Source: DAINBT01 sp036732785 (GTDB taxonomy: Bacteria; Planctomycetota; Phycisphaerae; Sedimentisphaerales; SM23-30). From it: a DNA stretch of 37,008 nt. Within the stretch, counting starts at the first letter, position 1. Every line of letters begins with the position of its first letter. The position numbers and the translations under genes were made by a program. Below the pieces are notes generated by a model. That model saw only the letters and a list, made by a program, of their open reading frames with translations, made no database searches and was not told where the DNA came from. Where the stretch lies: contig CAZICK010000036.1 of assembly GCA_964537505.1 (NCBI GenBank), positions 1-37,008 of the forward strand. Reading direction: 5' to 3'. Of this stretch, positions 31,817 to 37,008 are shown piece by piece.

Positions 31817-32950
31817 CTAATTAGCCTGGACACTACCCTGTGGATGTTTGCTCATCCGCATCGGCGTCGGGGCAGTAAAATCTATCATGTCGGTTTTGAC
31901 CGACCAGATATTGTCAACAAACATTCTGTCAGAGCAGAAAAATATTCTTCCGTCCGGCGCCCATGTTGGTGCATAGTTGGAACTCTGTCCGGTAGTAAGT
32001 CTGTTATTGTTGTTGCCGTTGATATCCACGATCCAGATATCCTCGTTGGAATTATTGGATGCGTCGGAATTTGCTTTGTTGTTCTTATCCTGGTTACGTC
32101 CGGTGGTATGGTATGCTATTTTGCTGCCGTCAGGCGACCAACTCGGATAAACACAGGCATGCTCGGTGCTGGTGACAATTTCGGTGGGGAACCTGGCCTC
32201 ATCACCAACCATATCCACGGTCCAGATACTGAACCACTGGCTGCCCCTGAAGCGGTTTAACTGAAAGGCAATCTTATTGTTTTTGGGATCGGGACTCCAC
32301 TGGGGAAACATGCCAAACCCGATTGATTTTTTAATACTCGGATTTTCGGCGTCCAGCACCCACAACTCCCATTGTTGGGAGCGATCCCCAAAAAGGCAGT
32401 AAACAATGCTCTTGCCGTCCGGCGACCATGAAGGGTGCATTTCGTTACTGCTGCTGGTGGTCATTCTGACCGGGCTGGTACCGTCTGTGCCGATGACCCA
32501 GATGTCCCAATTGCCCGAGCGCTCACTAGCATAAGCGACTTTGTCACCGGCAGGCGAAAAACAGGGCTGAATCTCACTGGCCGGATCGCTGGTCAGGCGG
32601 GTGGCGGTATGGCCGTGAATCCGCTTGATATAAAGATCGGGGTTTGGCGAATGTTGTAAGGAGCTGAAAACCATTAATTGATTATCACTACTGATATCGG
32701 GGTCGAAATCACCACCCTCCTCACAGAAGGTGTGTTGCATGAGAGAAGAAAACGGTTTGGCGGCAAATTCCACCGGAGTCCAGTCGTCAAACCCCTGATG
32801 GTTTGCGGTTAGAGTGGGGTAGGAAAACGCAATTTTTTTGTTGTTCGATTGTAGCGGCAAGGACACGCTGGAACAACCAATCCCCCAAAATATTGCTATC
32901 GCAACACCAGCGACAAAAATTTTTATTCTATTAAGCTGCAACACTTCCAT
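31817..32950 (-). CDS. TolB-like beta-propeller (PD40 repeat) exported protein
   Basis: A 377-residue exported protein. Hydrophobic residues 10-25 end in WGIGC (Cys26), a poor lipobox because Gly is at -3, so it may be a lipoprotein or signal-peptidase I substrate. The body is five to six PD40 blades marked by SPAGDKVAYAS, SPDGKSIVYC, SPDPKNNKIAF, SPDGSKIAYHT and APDGRIFFCSD. TolB-type propellers bind proteins in the periplasm. It is not the complete canonical TolB, since the N-terminal domain is missing; interestingly the next gene carries such an N-domain-like fold. The ATG at 32950 is preferred to 33019, but the ribosome binding site is ambiguous. Confidence 0.75.
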   Translation of the reverse strand: MEVLQLNRIKIFVAGVAIAIFWGIGCSSVSLPLQSNNKKIAFSYPTLTANHQGFDDWTPVEFAAKPFSSLMQHTFCEEGGDFDPDISSDNQLMVFSSLQHSPNPDLYIKRIHGHTATRLTSDPASEIQPCFSPAGDKVAYASERSGNWDIWVIGTDGTSPVRMTTSSSNEMHPSWSPDGKSIVYCLFGDRSQQWELWVLDAENPSIKKSIGFGMFPQWSPDPKNNKIAFQLNRFRGSQWFSIWTVDMVGDEARFPTEIVTSTEHACVYPSWSPDGSKIAYHTTGRNQDKNNKANSDASNNSNEDIWIVDINGNNNNRLTTGQSSNYAPTWAPDGRIFFCSDRMFVDNIWSVKTDMIDFTAPTPMRMSKHPQGSVQAN

Positions 32951-33628
32951 CCCTAATAAAAGAATCTCCCCTGGGATTCCTTCGCTGCTCTCCCCAACCA
33001 CCCGCCTCCAGCTAAGCAACAGGGGAAGAAGTCGCCAATTTGTTCATCGCCGGGAACTCCTGCCCCAGCATTGTTTTCCGGCAGTCCGCCGGTTTGTTTT
33101 CGCCGATTTCCCATCTGATTTGCCCAGCTTTTTCCGTTGGTTCGGAGGCCGCTAACCGTAATGCCCAATGGTATCTCTGTTTGTCTTATCGGCCTTATAG
33201 CTGCCCAAACTGAGCAAAATATGTAACTTTTCCTCGAATTATCAAGTCCCATAAAGGTTACACAAACCTATCGTCCAGAGGGGCGGCTTTACTTTAACCT
33301 GGATGTGTAATAAAGGTATTTCCGAGGAGAATTGCTTTGGGAATGGATCATGCCGACCACTCATCGCTAAATGGTAGGACCAACAAGGCGAATGGAGTAA
33401 ACACACATGTGAAAATTTCTTTGTTTTAGAGCATAAGATGTGTAACTTATTCTCAAATCTCAAGTTATCGTTTTCATAGACTGTTGATTTCTTGACAGGC
33501 AGATGATATTGTTATAGTTATAGACTTAAACTGGCAAGGGCCGGTACCGAATAGGGTTATGTGAGAATTTGCAGTAAGGTAAATATTTTGTGACCATTTC
33601 GCGCACAATTTTACTCGTAAGAAATTAA
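32951..33628. other. Divergent intergenic region ahead of the glycosyltransferases
   Basis: 678 bases without a convincing gene. A possible decayed copy of the palindromic operator, ATGCCCAATGGTAT (33161-33174), lies about 210 bases upstream of the TolB-like gene. A plus-strand promoter candidate is at 33492-33518. The remainder is AT-rich and featureless to me. Confidence 0.4.
33492..33518 (+). promoter_or_regulatory. Possible promoter of the glycosyltransferase cluster
   Basis: A perfect TTGACA (33492-33497) with TATAGT (33513-33518) 15 bases downstream. The spacing is shorter than ideal. It is about 110 bases before the first glycosyltransferase ATG. Confidence 0.3.
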
Positions 33629-34660
33629 ATGAACGCAAACGATAACAATCAATTTCGTCGCGTTAGCGTGGTCATACCAGCGTACAATGCGGGTCCGTAT
33701 ATCTGCCGAACTATTGAAAGCGTTTTGAATCAGACCCATCGGGCTGATGAAATAATTGTGATCGACGACGGTTCGACCGATAACACCGGCGAGCAGGTAA
33801 AAAAATACGGTTCCTCAGTTCGCTATATTTATCAGGACAATGGCGGGGCCAGCACCGCCCGTAACACGGGGATAAAGGCGGCTGGGTTTGAATGGATCGC
33901 TTTTCTTGATGGCGACGACGAATGGCTGCCGGAAAAACTGAAGCTCCAGATCGAGCACCTCGGGCGAAATCCGCAACTGGTCTGGACCGGTGCCAATTTT
34001 TACTATTGTTTGTGCGACGAGAACCGGCGAGGGCCGTGTATCGCTCCGGCTCGTGCTGAACAATTACTTAACGGTAAAGAGTTTTTTGACGATTTTTTTT
34101 GGGCATTCCGCAACGCTGCTTCCGGCTGTACCATAACGATGTTGATAAGGAAAGATATTTTAGAACAGGCAGGCATGTTTCGGGTTGGTCAGCTCATGGC
34201 CAATGATCTCGATCTTTGGTTTCGGATTGCGTATCAACATGGGCGTTTTGGATTTATCAGTGAGCCGCTGGCAATCTATCATATAGCCATACCGCAAAGT
34301 ATAACAAAAAAACACAGGTTGTTGGAAATTCGCTGTGAATTGCTGAAACGTCATCTGCTGCTCTCAGCCGAGCACGGCAGGGATCAGGCGTTCAAGCCAT
34401 GTGCAGGCCGGATGGCGGGATCCTGGATACGCAGCTTGCTTTTTGAAGACCGGCCGGAAGACATCCGCGGTATGCTAAATGACTTTGGCGAGTTATTGAG
34501 CCGGCGTTTCAAAATAATTGTTCGTTTGCTGCTGATATTTCCACGGGCAACGGCTGTCGTTTGTCATACGATCTCTCGAATAGTGAGAGCCTTACATCTA
34601 CGTCGGCAGATAGTCCCGCGGCCGAAACGACGCCAGGATGTTTCTCAAAAAAACAGATGA
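33629..34660 (+). CDS. Family 2 glycosyltransferase (first of two paralogues)
   Basis: A 343-residue GT-A fold enzyme. Residues 11-110 are diagnostic: VSVVIPAYNAG, the nucleotide-binding IDDGST (45-50), NTGIKAAG, and the metal-binding AFLDGDDEW with Asp94, Asp96 and Asp97. The C-terminal half is helical and basic, ending LRRQIVPRPKRR. It transfers a sugar from a nucleotide donor to a growing surface polysaccharide or glycolipid. It is homologous along its whole length to the gene at 35947 and lies 9 bases before the GT4 gene, so it is cotranscribed. Donor and acceptor are unknown. Confidence 0.88.
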   Translation: MNANDNNQFRRVSVVIPAYNAGPYICRTIESVLNQTHRADEIIVIDDGSTDNTGEQVKKYGSSVRYIYQDNGGASTARNTGIKAAGFEWIAFLDGDDEWLPEKLKLQIEHLGRNPQLVWTGANFYYCLCDENRRGPCIAPARAEQLLNGKEFFDDFFWAFRNAASGCTITMLIRKDILEQAGMFRVGQLMANDLDLWFRIAYQHGRFGFISEPLAIYHIAIPQSITKKHRLLEIRCELLKRHLLLSAEHGRDQAFKPCAGRMAGSWIRSLLFEDRPEDIRGMLNDFGELLSRRFKIIVRLLLIFPRATAVVCHTISRIVRALHLRRQIVPRPKRRQDVSQKNR

Positions 34661-34669
34661 GAATATCCA

Positions 34670-35875
34670 ATGTCATTACAAAACGATAAAAAAATCAATC
34701 TCATTATCATGGGGCATTTTCAGTATCCCCATGGCATGGCCAATACCAAAAGGGTGCAAAACTCCATTGATTATCTGATGCGGACGGGCAATATCGATAT
34801 TAAGGTTTTGCTCCTGCGCGGGGAACGCGTGAAACTGGCTGACAGTGAGCCATGCGGCATACACCGGGGCGTCGAATACGTAACCATCGGGGCCGATATC
34901 GAACCGAACATCACGGCTTTGTACAAAAGTATGAAATACTTCCTCGATGGAATGGCTTATATCAAAAGAAGCCGCCGGCGCAGGCAAAAAAACATCATAT
35001 ATGTTTACGATCATCCCAGTACGGACAATGTCCCCATTATTCTGTTCGGGAAAATACTCGGGTATAAATTCGTGTTCGATATTGTAGAGGATGTTGATTT
35101 CGTAGGGCATTCGCCCGATATTTTTGCCAGGATCAAAAATGCTTCCGGAAAATTTTTTTACAAAAGGCTTGGTTTTTTTGCCGATGCGGCGATCGTCATA
35201 TCGAAGCATCTGTACCAGAAAACAACAGCTATAGCAAAAAACAGGTTTCCCGTGCGACTTTACCCGATCTCGGTCAACTTTGAAAATTTCGACTTTGCCG
35301 GCCAGGGATTTCACGATCCGATACGGATATTCTATGGAGGAACTTTCGGAGAAAAAGACGGTGTCGAAAATCTGATTTGTGCTTTTGAAACCGTTTGTTC
35401 AAAACACAACAACGTCAACCTCATACTCACCGGCAAAGGTTCGCCCGGCCGTATGGATGTTATCGAAAAAAGTATTATCCGATCGGATTACCGCGATAGA
35501 ATCGTATATAAAGGCTATCTGGGAAACGGTGATTTTTATGATTGTTTGAACAGTTGTGACATTTTGTGCATGACACGAACAGGTTCCGGCTTTGCCAATA
35601 CAGGTTTTCCTTTCAAACTGGGTGAATATCTGGCCACCGGCAAACCGGTGATCGCTTCTAAGGTGAGCGATATCGGCGAATATCTGGAGGACAGGAAAAA
35701 TGCCGTCGTTATTGCGCCGGGTTCCATCGGGGCTATTGCCGAAGCTATCGAATTTCTAATAGAACATCCGGACGAGGCGTATAGAATCGGCGCCAACGGC
35801 CGGGAAACCGCAAAAAATAATTTCGATGCCGCAACTGTGGGTGAGAAACTGCGGCAAATTCTAATGGCCGTCTGA
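34670..35875 (+). CDS. Family 4 glycosyltransferase (GT-B fold)
   Basis: A 401-residue enzyme. The C-terminal Rossmann domain shows the GT4 pattern: FYGGTFGEKDGVENLICAFE, LILTGKGSPG, the YKGYLGNGDFYDCLNSCDI stretch, and the donor-binding GEYLATGKPVIASKVSDIGEYLED. The N-terminal domain begins KINLIIMGHFQYPHGMANTKRV, with a glycine-rich acceptor loop. It is cytoplasmic and probably membrane-associated through basic patches (KRSRRRRQKN, about 99-108). It sits between two paralogous GT2 genes and is probably part of the same polysaccharide pathway. Confidence 0.88.
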   Translation: MSLQNDKKINLIIMGHFQYPHGMANTKRVQNSIDYLMRTGNIDIKVLLLRGERVKLADSEPCGIHRGVEYVTIGADIEPNITALYKSMKYFLDGMAYIKRSRRRRQKNIIYVYDHPSTDNVPIILFGKILGYKFVFDIVEDVDFVGHSPDIFARIKNASGKFFYKRLGFFADAAIVISKHLYQKTTAIAKNRFPVRLYPISVNFENFDFAGQGFHDPIRIFYGGTFGEKDGVENLICAFETVCSKHNNVNLILTGKGSPGRMDVIEKSIIRSDYRDRIVYKGYLGNGDFYDCLNSCDILCMTRTGSGFANTGFPFKLGEYLATGKPVIASKVSDIGEYLEDRKNAVVIAPGSIGAIAEAIEFLIEHPDEAYRIGANGRETAKNNFDAATVGEKLRQILMAV

Positions 35876-35946
35876 AATATGCGTAACGACCAAAAATATT
35901 AGTGCCTTACGAGTAAAATTGGGTTAAAAAACTGCGGAAGTTAAGA

Positions 35947-36954
35947 GTGAATAAGAGTGAAGAAAAATATCGCATAAGTGTGGTTATACCGGCTTATAAC
36001 ATCGGCAAGTTCGTCGGCCGGGCGATCGAATCCGTCCTGGCTCAAACCCGTCGGCCTGATGAGATCATCGTAGTAGATGATGGTTCGACCGATGAGACCG
36101 CGGCCCAGATAAAGAAATTCGGCGCCAAGGTAAAATACATTTACCAGGATAACGCCGGTCCCGGTGCCGCTCGAAACACAGGTATAAAAGCAGCCGGCGG
36201 CGAATGGGTCGCTTTTCTCGATGGCGACGACGAATGGCTGCCAGACAATCTGAAACTGCAAACGGATTTGCTAAATCGCAACCCAGATATATTCTGGTCC
36301 GTCGGCAACTATAACAGTTGTCTATATGATGAAAAACGCAGCGCTCCTTATCTGGTTCCTGAAAAAGTCAAAACGCTTATGTGCGGCAAGGACTATTTTG
36401 ATGATTATTTTGACGCCTTTATGGCAGGCGCCACAGGACACCTGAACACATCATTCATTAAACGTCAGATACTGGAAGAGGTCGGATCTTTCCTCCAGGG
36501 CGTAACCTTTGGCGAAGATATAGACCTGTGGTTTCGTCTGGCTATACGCCGGCCGAAAGTCGGCTATGTCTCCCAGCCCATTGCCGTCTATTATCTTCAC
36601 CATCCCGGCAGCCTGATCGAAAGTACCCAAACCCAGCAGAAAATGAAAGTGGTTTGTGAACTGGTTGAGCAAAATCTCAGACTAGCAGAGCAATATAACC
36701 GAACGGAAAAATACAGACAGTGTGCCGGTTTTTATTTGCGGCGGTTCATACGATCCTGTCTTTTTAATGATAGCTTGGCACCCGCTATTCGAGACATGCT
36801 TAAGCGATTGGATGATTTCTTTCCGCCGGGTTACAAGATGTTTATATGGACACTTCTCTGTTTTCCACGGACCACCGCAGCGGGCCTGCACCTGATTTCC
36901 AGGATTGTCCGGCTTCTTAATCTACGCCGACGCGTTGTCCGACGTCCAAAATAA
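35947..36954 (+). CDS. Family 2 glycosyltransferase (second paralogue)
   Basis: A 335-residue GT-A enzyme with SVVIPAYNIG, VDDGST (43-48) and AFLDGDDEW (Asp92, Asp94, Asp95). The first ~100 residues and the last ~35 residues (ISRIVRLLNLRRRVV) are close to those of the gene at 33629, so the two arose by duplication. The GTG start at 35947 is supported by GGAAG 6 bases upstream. The gene ends at 36954; the next base begins the putative insertion-sequence end, so the cluster downstream has been cut or continues beyond the element. Confidence 0.87.
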   Translation: MNKSEEKYRISVVIPAYNIGKFVGRAIESVLAQTRRPDEIIVVDDGSTDETAAQIKKFGAKVKYIYQDNAGPGAARNTGIKAAGGEWVAFLDGDDEWLPDNLKLQTDLLNRNPDIFWSVGNYNSCLYDEKRSAPYLVPEKVKTLMCGKDYFDDYFDAFMAGATGHLNTSFIKRQILEEVGSFLQGVTFGEDIDLWFRLAIRRPKVGYVSQPIAVYYLHHPGSLIESTQTQQKMKVVCELVEQNLRLAEQYNRTEKYRQCAGFYLRRFIRSCLFNDSLAPAIRDMLKRLDDFFPPGYKMFIWTLLCFPRTTAAGLHLISRIVRLLNLRRRVVRRPK

Positions 36955-37008
36955 TTTTGGTTCCTCATAAGAATCTGTACAGAACACGAGGCTAAGAACT
37001 GCTGTATC
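36955..37008 (+). mobile_element. End of an insertion sequence (partial, continues off the window)
   Basis: TTTTGG at 36955-36960 followed by TTCCTCATAAGAATCTGTAC (36961-36980) and A matches the inverted copy at 29-55 with one difference. The next 27 bases to the window end do not match the other copy, as expected for the opposite end of the same element. It begins immediately after the stop codon of the GT2 gene. Confidence 0.55.

Overview
This 37 kb window looks like bacterial chromosome from the Planctomycetota, most likely the class Phycisphaerae. That is an inference from gene content, not from a marker gene. The clues are a secreted type II/IV prepilin-like protein of the kind these bacteria carry in many copies, a stand-alone two-repeat Clp-N protein, PAS-GAF-receiver and PilZ-receiver proteins, many small lipoproteins and TPR proteins, and very palindrome-rich intergenic DNA. 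No rRNA, tRNA or CRISPR array was seen. Both window ends run into the same 27-base sequence in inverted orientation (26 of 27 identical). I read these as the ends of two insertion sequences at which an assembly contig probably broke; the left one truncates a glycoside hydrolase family 2 gene.

Layout. 1-3.2 kb: GH2 gene fragment with a possible 22-codon upstream ORF, a prepilin-like gene, and a divergent beta-CASP metallo-beta-lactamase-fold nuclease. Clear sigma70-type promoters drive the last two. 3.2-10.2 kb: a PilZ plus receiver-like protein, then hisI, an N-acetylmuramoyl-alanine amidase, hisF behind a promoter and a leader of three stem-loops, pilT, and a membrane-anchored PilB/GspE homologue that has lost its Walker A lysine and Walker B glutamate. 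10.4-18.4 kb: a CvpA-like membrane protein, a PBP2-type transpeptidase, a secreted TPR protein, DNA polymerase III delta (holA) and a Gln/Asn-rich lipoprotein, all on the plus strand. This looks like a housekeeping and envelope block.

18.4-23.8 kb is the accessory part. After a small anchored protein comes about 0.8 kb packed with palindromic repeats. It is followed by a SIR2-like (putative NAD+-consuming, defence-type) gene, a convergent coiled-coil single-TM protein with a leaderless-type promoter, and a polytopic membrane protein. The SIR2-like gene and the polytopic membrane protein are preceded by the same promoter-like element. The region ends in about 0.8 kb of pyrimidine-rich DNA built from short tandem duplications with periods of 7, 8, 9, 10, 11 and 32-33 bases.

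23.8-33 kb, minus strand: a GT39-like membrane glycosyltransferase fused to TPRs, a glycine-zipper lipoprotein whose promoter carries tandem palindromic operators, a Clp-N protein, a PAS-GAF-receiver protein, a Xer-type tyrosine recombinase, a small ORF translationally coupled to a lipoprotein, and a TolB-like propeller protein. 33.6-37 kb, plus strand: three glycosyltransferases, two paralogous GT2 enzymes around one GT4, probably for a surface polysaccharide.

The most unusual items are the SIR2-like locus in its repeat island, the tandem-duplication mosaic at 23.0-23.8 kb, the structured hisF leader, the pseudo-ATPase beside pilT, the palindromic operator family, and the matching insertion-sequence ends.
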